Source: a virus. Taken from it: a stretch of 37,219 nt of DNA. The position numbers were made by a program, and so were the translations under genes. The DNA lies in IMG/VR virus record IMGVR_UViG_3300047322_000189, positions 1 to 37,219 of that record; one strand, given 5' to 3'. Under the pieces are notes generated by a model that had not been told where the DNA came from, did no database searches, and saw nothing but the letters and a program-made list of their open reading frames with translations. Shown here in pieces: positions 31,263-37,219 of this stretch (position 1 is the stretch's first letter; the number at the start of each line of letters is the position of its first letter).

Positions 31263-31556
31263 ATGACGAAAACGAACCTGACCACCACCATTGATGCCTT
31301 GGGCGAAATCAAGGCCCAGATCGCCGCCCTCGAGATCAAGGAAAAGGCCCTCAAGGCCAACCTCGCTGATCTCGCACCAGGCGCCTACGAGGGGGAGCTG
31401 TTCCGTGTCTCCATCTCGCAGACCGATCGCGAGACGCTCGACATGAAAGCGGTTCGTGCCAAGCTGTCGCCCCAGTTCATTGCGGCGCACACCAACGTCA
31501 CCCCGGTTCGTACCGTTAAGGTATCGGCCCGCACTGGCAAGGATCTGGCAGCATGA
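31263..31556 (+). CDS. Small rightward protein of the early control region
   Basis: An ATG at 31257 is only 2 bases from GGAG (31251-31254), whereas the in-frame ATG at 31263 is 8 bases away, so the latter is preferred; the product then has 97 residues. Residues about 10-42 form a Lys/Glu/Ala-rich helix, and the rest has a conserved-looking pattern, L-A-P-G-A-Y-E-G-E-L-F-R-V-S then ETLDMKAVRAKLSPQFI. It is divergent from the HTH gene and overlaps the next gene by ATGA. I recall similar small phage genes without assigned function. It may be an early host-modulating protein. Confidence 0.76.
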   Translation: MTKTNLTTTIDALGEIKAQIAALEIKEKALKANLADLAPGAYEGELFRVSISQTDRETLDMKAVRAKLSPQFIAAHTNVTPVRTVKVSARTGKDLAA

Positions 31557-31735
31557 GAACCGCAAATTATTCGCCAAAAGAAAGGGTGCTGGCCTATTGG
31601 GCCAGCCCCAACCGACAAACCTTCATCGACGTTATGGACCTGGACGAAGCGAAAGAGCTGATCGAAGAAAGCGGTGTGCAACAAGATCTCAAGATCATTT
31701 CCTACTTTGAAACCAGCGGAAAACCTGTAAGCTGA
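31553..31735 (+). CDS. Small unknown protein, second gene of the rightward unit
   Basis: The product has 60 residues and begins MRTANYSPKERVLAYWASPN; the following DLDEAKELIEESGVQQDLKI is a helical segment. The start overlaps the stop of the first rightward gene (ATGA). The unit ends with the terminator at 31771-31802. The function is unknown; the tandem arrangement suggests co-regulation by the divergent operator. Confidence 0.7.
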   Translation: MRTANYSPKERVLAYWASPNRQTFIDVMDLDEAKELIEESGVQQDLKIISYFETSGKPVS

Positions 31736-31770
31736 CACCATCGTAATGCGTAACCCGTTCAGCCCCGTTG

Positions 31771-31802
31771 CCCCAGCGTCTCCCCAGGCGCTGGGGTTTT
31801 TC
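31771..31802 (+). terminator. Rho-independent terminator of the rightward unit
   Basis: CCCCAGCG (31771-31778) pairs with CGCTGGGG (31789-31796) across a 10-base loop and is followed by TTTTTC. It lies 35 bases after the second rightward gene and abuts the stop of the convergent leftward gene at 31801. On the minus strand the stem is not followed by T residues, so termination is one-directional. Confidence 0.88.
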
Positions 31803-32424
31803 ATGACATCTGCGGGATCTCGTCGTTGAAGGGCACGTCAAACCCCAGCGGATCAAGCGCCTGCAGGGGGTCATCGACCTGGCGCTTGGTGCGCACCACC
31901 GTCACCCCTGGATACGTCAGCTTGGCTGCCACAAGTTCGCGATTGATCTCCAGTAGCCTCGCAATCTCGTCCAGGGTGTAGACCGCGACCTGGCGCTTTT
32001 CAGCGATCACGCTCCTCGCCATGGCGGCATCAGGTACGATCGCGGCCACCGTGCCGTCCTCGAGCGTCAGCTCCCAAACCTGCAGCGGCTTAGGCAGGGC
32101 GCCGGCGGCATGTGCTGCGACGTCGAGCGTCTCCCACGCCAGCATCATGCGGGAGCATTCGCGCCGCATATCCTCGAGGGTGCCCTTCTGGATCGCTGCC
32201 TGCAGCTTGTACCGCTGTCGATCGAATTTCTCCCTCAGTTCAGGACCGACCACGAGGCGCAGGCGATCGCAGCCCCAGTACCACTCGAGGCGCGCTGCCA
32301 GTTCGTCGACGCCATCGAGGTACGCCCGCCCCGCGATGAACGAGCCGTGCGTCCCATCCCACCGCTTGAGCACCCAATCGGGCACCGCGGGCTCCGCCTT
32401 CGCCAAGTTTTTAATTTTGCTCAT
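31801..32424 (-). CDS. Unknown 207-residue protein, end of the early leftward operon
   Basis: The product has 207 residues. The first half is helical with W-x-x-x-x-L and basic stretches (FDRQRYKLQAAIQKGTLEDM). The second half has a small alpha/beta pattern, VWELTLEDGTVAAIVPDAA followed by VAVYTLDEIARLLE, where the last helix may form part of a winged helix or PLxxD-like fold. It overlaps the zinc-finger-like gene by ATGA. No function is recognised; position after a replication gene suggests a replication or recombination accessory. Confidence 0.72.
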   Translation of the reverse strand: MSKIKNLAKAEPAVPDWVLKRWDGTHGSFIAGRAYLDGVDELAARLEWYWGCDRLRLVVGPELREKFDRQRYKLQAAIQKGTLEDMRRECSRMMLAWETLDVAAHAAGALPKPLQVWELTLEDGTVAAIVPDAAMARSVIAEKRQVAVYTLDEIARLLEINRELVAAKLTYPGVTVVRTKRQVDDPLQALDPLGFDVPFNDEIPQMS

Positions 32425-32669
32425 AACCTCACCCCAAGGTTTTGATTGGTTTTGGCTTTTATTTTTTTATCGCGTCTTTTGAAGGAGTTTCGACAATAAC
32501 TGCAAAACCCACTCAAATTTGGAGCCTTTCCGTCAGGTCCGCCAATCGTCTCCACGATAAGTATAGGCGTAATACACACCCTGCACTCGCTAGCCCACCC
32601 AGCTATGCCATCTTGAGAACCATCATCACGAGTGATGACACGATGATAAACACGTTCAAATTTCGTCAT
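32421..32669 (-). CDS. Small protein with a four-Cys zinc-finger-like pattern
   Basis: The product has 82 residues. Two C-x-x-C pairs, E-C-R-V-C (about 29-32) and F-C-S-Y-C (about 55-58), are spaced like a zinc ribbon, and a Lys/Arg-rich tail (RRDKKIKAKTNQN) follows. Such small ribbons in phages bind DNA or RNA polymerase. AAGGAGCGAAC precedes the ATG. The gene begins just downstream of the repeat array at 32730-32869. The metal site is inferred from the spacing only. Confidence 0.75.
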   Translation of the reverse strand: MTKFERVYHRVITRDDGSQDGIAGWASECRVCITPILIVETIGGPDGKAPNLSGFCSYCRNSFKRRDKKIKAKTNQNLGVRL

Positions 32670-32690
32670 GTTCGCTCCTTGCTTTGAGGC

Positions 32691-32710
32691 GCGCGGCCTT
32701 AAAGCCGCGC
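32691..32710. repeat. GC-rich hairpin between the repeat array and the zinc-ribbon gene
   Basis: GCGCGGC (32691-32697) and GCCGCGC (32704-32710) are perfect arms around CTTAAA. There is no T-run after it on the minus strand, so it is not a normal terminator. It is placed 20 bases before the zinc-ribbon gene and 20 after the repeats, and could be part of an origin or an attenuator. Confidence 0.5.
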
Positions 32711-32729
32711 CAGCCTCTCTCTTAGGGTT

Positions 32730-32869
32730 ACTTTCGTTACTTTCGTGTCAATGATTTCAATGACTTACAGCCAGACTCTCGTAAAACGAAAGCGTTACTT
32801 TCGTCCATGTTATCAGATACATAAGACAGCACTTTCGTTTTGACCCCCTTACTTTCGTGCCACTTTCGT
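32730..32869. repeat. Array of ACTTTCGT repeats, candidate origin or operator
   Basis: ACTTTCGT occurs six times on the plus strand, at 32730, 32739, 32797, 32831, 32851 and 32862. A reverse copy (ACGAAAG, 32786-32792) faces one of them to make the inverted repeat ACGAAAG-CGTTA-CTTTCGT (32786-32804). Several copies are spaced near one or two helix turns (9, 11, 20). The stretch is AT-richer than its surroundings and lies just after the primase-helicase stop. Iteron-like arrays next to replication genes are typical of origins; a regulatory array is the alternative. Confidence 0.72.
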
Positions 32870-32881
32870 GACAGAAAACCC

Positions 32882-34915
32882 TTATAAATCAGCAATTTTC
32901 TTATAGCCTTTGATGTGGTTCTCCTTGTCACGAATGTCCTCCACTATCACCTTGTTTGCTAACCATAAATCGAGTAATCGCTCGACATTTTTGGCCTTTA
33001 GTGAAAATCGCAAAACGATGTTGCGAACGGCAGCCCTAGAGCTGTTTGCTGACCGGCAAAATGGTGTGCCGCTCTTCCATTCTTGGTCGATCGCATTCAG
33101 AATTTTACGACCCACATCAAGGTTGGGAATGTCACTCGGTGGCTCCGTATCGGTGCCGTCGATCGCCAGCGAGCCGCGACCCATCGCCAGGTCGATATGT
33201 TTCACGTCGAACGCCCGCGCCCAGCCGGCTTCTCCGTCCTTTACCTTCTCTACGAATACTGAACCTGTAGACGCACCTACCTCGTATCGCGTCTCGATAA
33301 TGAAATCGGCGGCCGCTGGGATGACCGTGGATCCACGGAAGCCACCCTGCTTGTTCGTGTGGTGGATCCCGACCACCACGCAGCCATACCGCTCTCGCAC
33401 CTGGGCGCAGGCGTTGACGAAGATCGTCATGTCCTTCTGCAGGTTCTCGTCGCTGCCGGGGAGAACCTTGGACACAGTGTCCACAAACACGGCGGCGATC
33501 GGGCCGCCGGCGCGCGCCACCGCCGTCTCCAGGGTCGCCAACAGGCGGCCGATATCGTCGCCACTCATGAAATTTATACTTTGCTTGATTAGGAAGAACG
33601 GCGCGCCGTCAGCGTTCGCATTGCGGTTACTCTCCCAGGCGGCGATCCTATACTTCAAAGATGCTTGCCCCTCGGCGCAGATGTAGATCACGGCGCCTGG
33701 TTTTCTGAGGGTATAGCCCCACCAGGAGGGCTGCTTGGTGGTGATCGACAGCGCGATGTCCAGCCCGATGAAGGTCTTCAAGGATCCTGGCGGCCCGAAA
33801 ATGAAGCCTAGCGACTGCTCGACGATAATTTTTTCGACCACCCATGAGGGGTCTGGAGCGCCCTTGATGGCGGCCACGTCGAGCAGCTCGAATTGCTTGG
33901 TTGGGTCGGCCTTGGCCTGCTGCTCGCCTTGGGTCGATGCCGATGCAAAATCAGCCGACCAATCATGCGGCTGCTCGCTCTTAGGGTTAGGCTTGGCTGC
34001 ATCCGCGACCATCTTGGGCGAGCCCCAGTGGCGCACCGTCGCCTTCCACTTGCCCTCCATGGCGGTCATGCCGCGCCCCTCACGCTCGAGGCCGGCGGGC
34101 TTGTCTCCAGGCAGGCGGCTGGTGACGCGGTTTTCGTAGTCGCGGTAGGCGTCCGACAACGCAGCCGACTGCTCGAGCAGCGGCGGCAGGACCGGCGCCT
34201 TGCGGTACAGCTCGAGCACGGCGCGATAGACGATGTCGCGCATCAGCTTTTCGCGGCCGTCCTGCACGTTGCCAAAGGCGTCGTAGGCTTGTTCTGGCGT
34301 GGCTGTAGCCTCTGCCGGCGCCGCCGGCTTGCCGTGTGCCCCCAGGAGGGCTTCCAGCTCGTCCATGAGCCATTGTGGGGCGGTAAGCAGATCCACCTGA
34401 CCTGGCGCGCGCCCTTCCAGCCACCTGTAGCGGCGCCCGCTCGCATGCAGAGACGGCGGCAGCACCGCAAAGCCGGCCTGGCCTCTCACATCGACGTTGA
34501 GGGCTGTAGAGCCATTGCCGATCGATCGGCCCTCGGGACATTGAAAGAACAGCTGCCGGCCACCACCGCCGGTGATCTGCTCCCACGTCTCCAGATCCAT
34601 GCTATTGTTGTGGACTGCCAGGCAGCCGTTCCACCAATTCAGTGCCTCTGGGCCTTTGTAGGTGTCGAGGTCGAGCATAAACCTAGCCCCCGACGCCTTG
34701 CCCAGCACCACGCCAATATTGTTGGTGCGCAGACGGCCGCCTTCGGCGCACCAGGCGGCGAAGGTGGCGTCAGACACCAGCTCGTTCTGGAACTCCTTCC
34801 ATGGGCCCAGCGGCATCTTGCCTTGGCAGGGAATGACCTGGAGCCCGTGCGCGCGGTAGTGCCCAGCCCAGATCCAGGTGGGTTGATCGAACTCAAAGAA
34901 GTCTGCTATATCCAT
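32882..34915 (-). CDS. Primase-polymerase/helicase fusion (Prim-Pol plus RecA-fold ATPase)
   Basis: The product has 677 residues. Residues about 10-190 match the bifunctional primase/polymerase domain: F-M-L-D-L-D (Asp82, Asp84 as metal ligands), GGGGRQLFFQ (the usual sxH position reads Gln121), and FAVLPPSLHASGRRYRW. A linker follows. Residues about 340-590 are a RepA/KaiC-like ATPase: G-P-P-G-S-L-K-T (374-381, Walker A), A-V-F-V-D-T (475-480, Walker B), then V-V-G-I-H-H-T-N-K. The C-terminal 80 residues may be a winged helix. It should unwind and prime phage DNA; the repeat array downstream may be its origin. Confidence 0.88.
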   Translation of the reverse strand: MDIADFFEFDQPTWIWAGHYRAHGLQVIPCQGKMPLGPWKEFQNELVSDATFAAWCAEGGRLRTNNIGVVLGKASGARFMLDLDTYKGPEALNWWNGCLAVHNNSMDLETWEQITGGGGRQLFFQCPEGRSIGNGSTALNVDVRGQAGFAVLPPSLHASGRRYRWLEGRAPGQVDLLTAPQWLMDELEALLGAHGKPAAPAEATATPEQAYDAFGNVQDGREKLMRDIVYRAVLELYRKAPVLPPLLEQSAALSDAYRDYENRVTSRLPGDKPAGLEREGRGMTAMEGKWKATVRHWGSPKMVADAAKPNPKSEQPHDWSADFASASTQGEQQAKADPTKQFELLDVAAIKGAPDPSWVVEKIIVEQSLGFIFGPPGSLKTFIGLDIALSITTKQPSWWGYTLRKPGAVIYICAEGQASLKYRIAAWESNRNANADGAPFFLIKQSINFMSGDDIGRLLATLETAVARAGGPIAAVFVDTVSKVLPGSDENLQKDMTIFVNACAQVRERYGCVVVGIHHTNKQGGFRGSTVIPAAADFIIETRYEVGASTGSVFVEKVKDGEAGWARAFDVKHIDLAMGRGSLAIDGTDTEPPSDIPNLDVGRKILNAIDQEWKSGTPFCRSANSSRAAVRNIVLRFSLKAKNVERLLDLWLANKVIVEDIRDKENHIKGYKKIADL

Positions 34916-34962
34916 GGAGCACCTTGTGTGTACCTGTGAACTTTCCGGTGAGCAGGATTAAA

Positions 34963-34990
34963 GGGTCGGGCGCGTACAACCGCCCGACCC
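34963..34990 (-). terminator. Strong hairpin between the SSB-like and primase-helicase genes
   Basis: GGGTCGGGCG (34963-34972) and CGCCCGACCC (34981-34990) form a perfect 10-base stem with an 8-base loop. On the minus strand it is followed by TTTAATCC, a weak T-run, so partial leftward termination is plausible; no T-run follows on the plus strand. It lies 15 bases after the SSB-like stop and would lower expression of the helicase relative to the SSB-like protein. Confidence 0.6.
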
Positions 34991-35005
34991 TCATCATTTC
35001 ACCAC

Positions 35006-35713
35006 TTAGCCAAAATCGGAAGCGGAGATTGTGCCGGCTGACGGCGCCGCTGCACGTTGACCACCGGTAGCGGGTGCTGCACCGCTGGCCGCTTGTGCTT
35101 GTGGCTGTGTGCTGCCGTTCGTCTTCGGCGTGTGTTGTAAGTCACCACGCGGCACCCAGGCGGCGATCTTGAACGTCGGCCGGTAGTTGGTGCTGCTCTT
35201 TTCGCCGGATCCGGTTTTTACCGGTGACGTGCTCTCGAGCACGAGCACAGGCAACTCGCCAGGGTGTTGATCGACGCCGGCGGCGTTGAACTTGGCTGCT
35301 CGATAGGCTTTGACCGCCTCTTCGATGCCACCCAGAAACGCCTTCGACGTGCCGGCCAACTCACGGATCGGCTTGTCGCCGCCAATATCCTTCGACAGCT
35401 TCACCATGAAACGTAGACCGTTCTTGTGGTTGGTGCTGGGCCGATCGGGGAGCTTGGATCCAAACGGCACCAGCTTGAAATCCGGTGCGGCGCCTGGGAC
35501 AAAGTTGATCCAGCCCACCTCAAGGTTATCGAAGTCTGCGATCGCCTTGAAATTTTGCGTGATGTCGATCGGGTTGCTTTCAAACTTTCCACTGCCAACG
35601 TCGATACGATCGACACGGAAGAAACGTCCAGACCGCGCGTCGTATTTGAGGATGGGGAGAAAGTCGCCACCGCTTGACGGCTCAGTGCTAAAACCAAAAA
35701 GACTTTCACTCAT
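35006..35713 (-). CDS. Putative single-stranded-DNA-binding-like protein
   Basis: The product has 235 residues. The first 180 are beta-rich (strands such as FFRVDRIDVGSGKF, GLRFMVKLSKD and PVLVLESTSPV), then a Pro/Ala/Gln/Gly-rich linker of about 45 residues, then a short ending T-I-S-A-S-D-F-G. A folded beta domain, a disordered linker and a short acidic/aromatic tip is the layout of SSB proteins, where the tip binds partners. The neighbours are nuclease and primase-helicase genes. The oligonucleotide-binding fold itself is not provable by eye. AACAGGAGAACTGGAA precedes the ATG. Confidence 0.6.
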   Translation of the reverse strand: MSESLFGFSTEPSSGGDFLPILKYDARSGRFFRVDRIDVGSGKFESNPIDITQNFKAIADFDNLEVGWINFVPGAAPDFKLVPFGSKLPDRPSTNHKNGLRFMVKLSKDIGGDKPIRELAGTSKAFLGGIEEAVKAYRAAKFNAAGVDQHPGELPVLVLESTSPVKTGSGEKSSTNYRPTFKIAAWVPRGDLQHTPKTNGSTQPQAQAASGAAPATGGQRAAAPSAGTISASDFG

Positions 35714-35729
35714 TTCCAGTTCTCCTGTT

Positions 35730-35749
35730 GCGACAGTAAGGCCTGTCGC
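35730..35749. repeat. Leader hairpin of the SSB-like gene
   Basis: GCGACAG (35730-35736) and CTGTCGC (35743-35749) pair around TAAGGC. On the minus strand the hairpin ends next to the ribosome site AACAGGAG of the SSB-like gene. It contains GGCCTGTC, also present in the palindrome GACAGGCCTGTC of the leftward promoter (31175-31186), so it may be a second site for the HTH protein or a translational control hairpin. Confidence 0.5.
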
Positions 35750-35781
35750 GGCGCCACACCGGATGTCCCGGTATTGGATAC

Positions 35782-36126
35782 TCAGCTCTCGGGTGGGACG
35801 TGCTTCTCGTACGGCCCAGAATAATCAGTCATGTCGTGCGGCGTCGGTGACGCCCGCGTCTCGAAAAACTCTCCCAGCTCAGGGTGATTGTCCATAAACC
35901 AGCGCGACAGTTTTGGCGTCCAGTTGTTGTTGCACTTGAAGCTCATGTCGCCTTTGTCGATGTGATAGTGCCAGCGAATGCGGTGCAGAACGGCGCGCGC
36001 AGAGTAGCGCACAAACCCGCGCCGGTAAATTTCCAGCGACAGCTTCTCGAACAGGTGGACAACGTCCGCCGGAATGCCGGATACGCTTTTGCGTCTGCCA
36101 TACTCGAACAGGTCGTCGTCGGCCAT
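35782..36126 (-). CDS. Small conserved-type phage protein of unknown function
   Basis: The product has 114 residues. The centre, VLHRIRWHYHIDKGDMSFKC then NNNWTPKLSRWFMDNHPELG, is a pattern I recall from many phage early regions and it looks like a winged-helix or helical DNA-binding fold. The remaining termini are less ordered. It is two bases from the upstream stop and precedes the SSB-like gene. No function is established to my knowledge; a replication or recombination accessory is a fair guess from position. Confidence 0.72.
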   Translation of the reverse strand: MADDDLFEYGRRKSVSGIPADVVHLFEKLSLEIYRRGFVRYSARAVLHRIRWHYHIDKGDMSFKCNNNWTPKLSRWFMDNHPELGEFFETRASPTPHDMTDYSGPYEKHVPPES

Positions 36127-36128
36127 GG

Positions 36129-36305
36129 CTAGTCGGACCCAGGAAAATCATTGCCCTTGCCGCCGTTGAGGTAGTTGATGAAGGCAAAGGCTTCTTCGTC
36201 GCTGCTACAGTCGCGCAGCGAGTACCATATGGTTTCGCCACCGCTAAAGTGGTGAATGCCGACAGTCCAGATGTCCTCGCCCTGCGCTTTTTTAACGGCG
36301 TACAT
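36129..36305 (-). CDS. Small unknown protein coupled to the nuclease gene
   Basis: The ATG at 36305 overlaps the TAA of the nuclease gene (TAATG) and gives 58 residues; a longer reading from 36356 runs back into the nuclease gene. The product has a small alpha/beta pattern: DIWTVGIHHFSGGETIWYSL with a helix SDEEAFAFINYLNGG. It may be a modulator of the nuclease or an unrelated small phage protein. No family is recognised. Confidence 0.65.
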   Translation of the reverse strand: MYAVKKAQGEDIWTVGIHHFSGGETIWYSLRDCSSDEEAFAFINYLNGGKGNDFPGSD

Positions 36306-37045
36306 TAAATCCCCCAATATTCGAATGCGAGTTGGCGTGATTGCGGGTTGCCCCAATAGAAGCTGTCTACATCAGGCACCGTGATTGTCAAAAAATAATT
36401 GGGATCGCTCGACAGCGCCAGAAAGTTTTCTACGCGCATTGCAATGTTCAAGAGTGCCTGTCTGTGATCGCGGATGTTCTCGAGGCGGTAGGCTTCCAGC
36501 TTTTTCGGCGTGACGTAGATCAGACGCGCATCGATATTGTCGCTCTCGGCATAGAGCGCCACCTGGCGCGCGTGGTTGGTCTTGATCTCTGACGGCATTC
36601 TTTCCGTTGTCTTCAAGTCGCCCAGGATCCCATGCCGACCCCACTTGTAGTCAAAATAGCCAACGATCGGCAGCCGCAAGCCATCCGGCCGCCACTCAAC
36701 GAAGCCTTGCAGCTCGTCCGGCTCACCATACTGACGTAGCTCTGCAAGGGCTGACGCCACCATGCCGGGAATTGTCTCTCGGTACTTTTCACGCCGCGGA
36801 TCTGGCGTGAGCGCAGTGAGTGTGTCGTACCTGGTAAGGGCAACATCAGTGCAAGCATCGAGCGGCGCCTTCAAGTTCACCAGGCCTAGCGTAACGCCAT
36901 CCTCGACAGCCTTGCCGCGCTGCGCCGGCACACCGACAATTTGATCAACGCCCAGGATGCGCTCGAGCACGAACATCGCCGGCTCTGCAGCAAACAGGTT
37001 GAGCGATGATGGCGAGTGCCGCGGGTAGATTTCAGTGGAGATCAT
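36305..37045 (-). CDS. PD-(D/E)XK (RecB/Cas4-type) exonuclease
   Basis: The product has 246 residues. The nuclease core is visible: R-G-K-A-V-E-D-G (Glu48, motif I), Y-F-D-Y-K-W (Asp132), L-G-D-L-K-T-T (Asp143 and Lys145) and the accessory Q-V-A-L-Y (Gln161, Tyr165), the Q-x-x-x-Y of RecB-family nucleases. Before the core is a helical N-terminal region, N-L-F-A-A-E-P-A-M. It probably degrades or resects double-stranded ends in replication/recombination, with the SSB-like protein nearby. There is no four-Cys Fe-S cluster seen in full Cas4. The start overlaps the upstream gene by ATGA. Confidence 0.85.
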   Translation of the reverse strand: MISTEIYPRHSPSSLNLFAAEPAMFVLERILGVDQIVGVPAQRGKAVEDGVTLGLVNLKAPLDACTDVALTRYDTLTALTPDPRREKYRETIPGMVASALAELRQYGEPDELQGFVEWRPDGLRLPIVGYFDYKWGRHGILGDLKTTERMPSEIKTNHARQVALYAESDNIDARLIYVTPKKLEAYRLENIRDHRQALLNIAMRVENFLALSSDPNYFLTITVPDVDSFYWGNPQSRQLAFEYWGI

Positions 37046-37215
37046 TTGATGACCTCTCGCGGGCGTTTTGTCAGAACGCCTTTTTGTTTCAGAAAATCAT
37101 GCAGCACCTTGCGCACCAGTGACGCGACAGAGCGGCCATCGCTTTCGGCGTATTTTTCAGCGGCAAGTTTCAGGTCTGTCGGCACATTGACTGATAGGGG
37201 TTCGTTTCTGGCCAT
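37042..37215 (-). CDS. Small ribbon-helix-helix-like protein
   Basis: The ATG at 37215 gives 57 residues to a TGA that overlaps the nuclease ATG (ATGA). The opening, N-E-P-L-S-V-N-V-P-T-D-L-K, is a ribbon strand followed by a helix, and Y-A-E-S-D-G-R-S-V-A-S-L-V-R-K-V-L is the second helix with a hydrophobic face, the layout of Arc/CopG-type regulators. Only 4 bases remain upstream in the window, so an earlier start or promoter cannot be excluded. It may regulate the nuclease/replication genes. Confidence 0.7.
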   Translation of the reverse strand: MARNEPLSVNVPTDLKLAAEKYAESDGRSVASLVRKVLHDFLKQKGVLTKRPREVIK

Positions 37216-37219
37216 ACTG

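Noticed and set aside
32730-32869. CRISPR array
   Set aside because: The repeats are only 8 bases with unequal spacing, and no Cas genes occur; the RecB-like nuclease lacks the Cas4 cysteines.
32737-32931. Minus-strand frame of 64 residues through the repeat array
   Set aside because: It starts at a GTG inside the primase-helicase gene without a ribosome site, and its sequence is largely dictated by the ACGAAAGT repeats; a noncoding array is a better explanation.
33893-34939. Long plus-strand open frame (348 residues)
   Set aside because: It is the shadow of the primase-helicase gene, which has clear motifs on the other strand; high G+C third positions keep the opposite frame open.
1-37219. 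tRNA genes, integrase and insertion sequences
   Set aside because: No cloverleaf-like segment, recombinase motif or terminal inverted repeat with a transposase was seen, although weak tRNAs cannot be excluded by eye.

Overview
The window is a stretch of a tailed double-stranded DNA phage genome (Caudoviricetes), or a prophage or contig derived from one. The head-tail proteins look podovirus-like: a large P22-type portal, a scaffold, an HK97-fold coat protein, a short adaptor and a long beta-structured nozzle-like protein, with no tape measure, tail sheath or tail-tube gene. No integrase, RNA polymerase, DNA polymerase or tRNA is visible. The host cannot be read from the sequence. The moderately high G+C content, the use of GTG and TTG starts and the style of several small genes (recalled, not searched) suggest a proteobacterium, possibly an alphaproteobacterium. 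Coding density is very high, and no stretch over 300 bases lacks a gene.

Almost every gene lies on the minus strand, so the transcription order runs from the right edge to the left. Positions 37215-34963 hold a small ribbon-helix-helix-like protein, a PD-(D/E)XK (RecB/Cas4-like) nuclease, two small unknowns, and a possible single-stranded-DNA-binding protein followed by a strong hairpin. Positions 34915-31801 hold a Prim-Pol/RecA-fold primase-helicase, a noncoding AT-richer stretch with six ACTTTCGT repeats plus one inverted copy (a candidate origin or operator array), a small zinc-finger-like protein and one unknown.

At 31135-31256 lies a compact divergent control region. Two sigma70-like promoters face away from each other and share the element TTGACAGG-N11-GTCCTA. 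The rightward one drives two small genes that end at a clear Rho-independent terminator (31771-31802). The leftward one drives a 78-residue helix-turn-helix protein, a 47-residue two-helix membrane protein coupled to it, and then apparently the whole morphogenesis operon.

From 30431 to the left edge come a candidate small terminase gene, the large terminase, two tiny coupled genes and the portal. About 10 kb of appendage-like or unknown genes follow: an 852-residue protein, two IPT/TIG-like proteins, a beta-helix protein, a concanavalin-like lectin and a 14-repeat beta protein. Next are a Lys-rich protein, the scaffold, coat, adaptor and nozzle genes, a GNAT acetyltransferase, and three probable ejection proteins, one with a lysozyme-like domain and one ending in an S74-type chaperone/protease domain. 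Tail fibre genes come next. The left end is a probable lysis or cell-surface cassette (single-span membrane protein, double-psi barrel protein, InlB-like repeat protein, two-span membrane protein cut by the window edge). One small gene, 23173-23352, appears to run on the plus strand inside the late operon. Stop/start overlaps (ATGA, TAATG, TGATG) are frequent, so translational coupling is a general feature of this genome.
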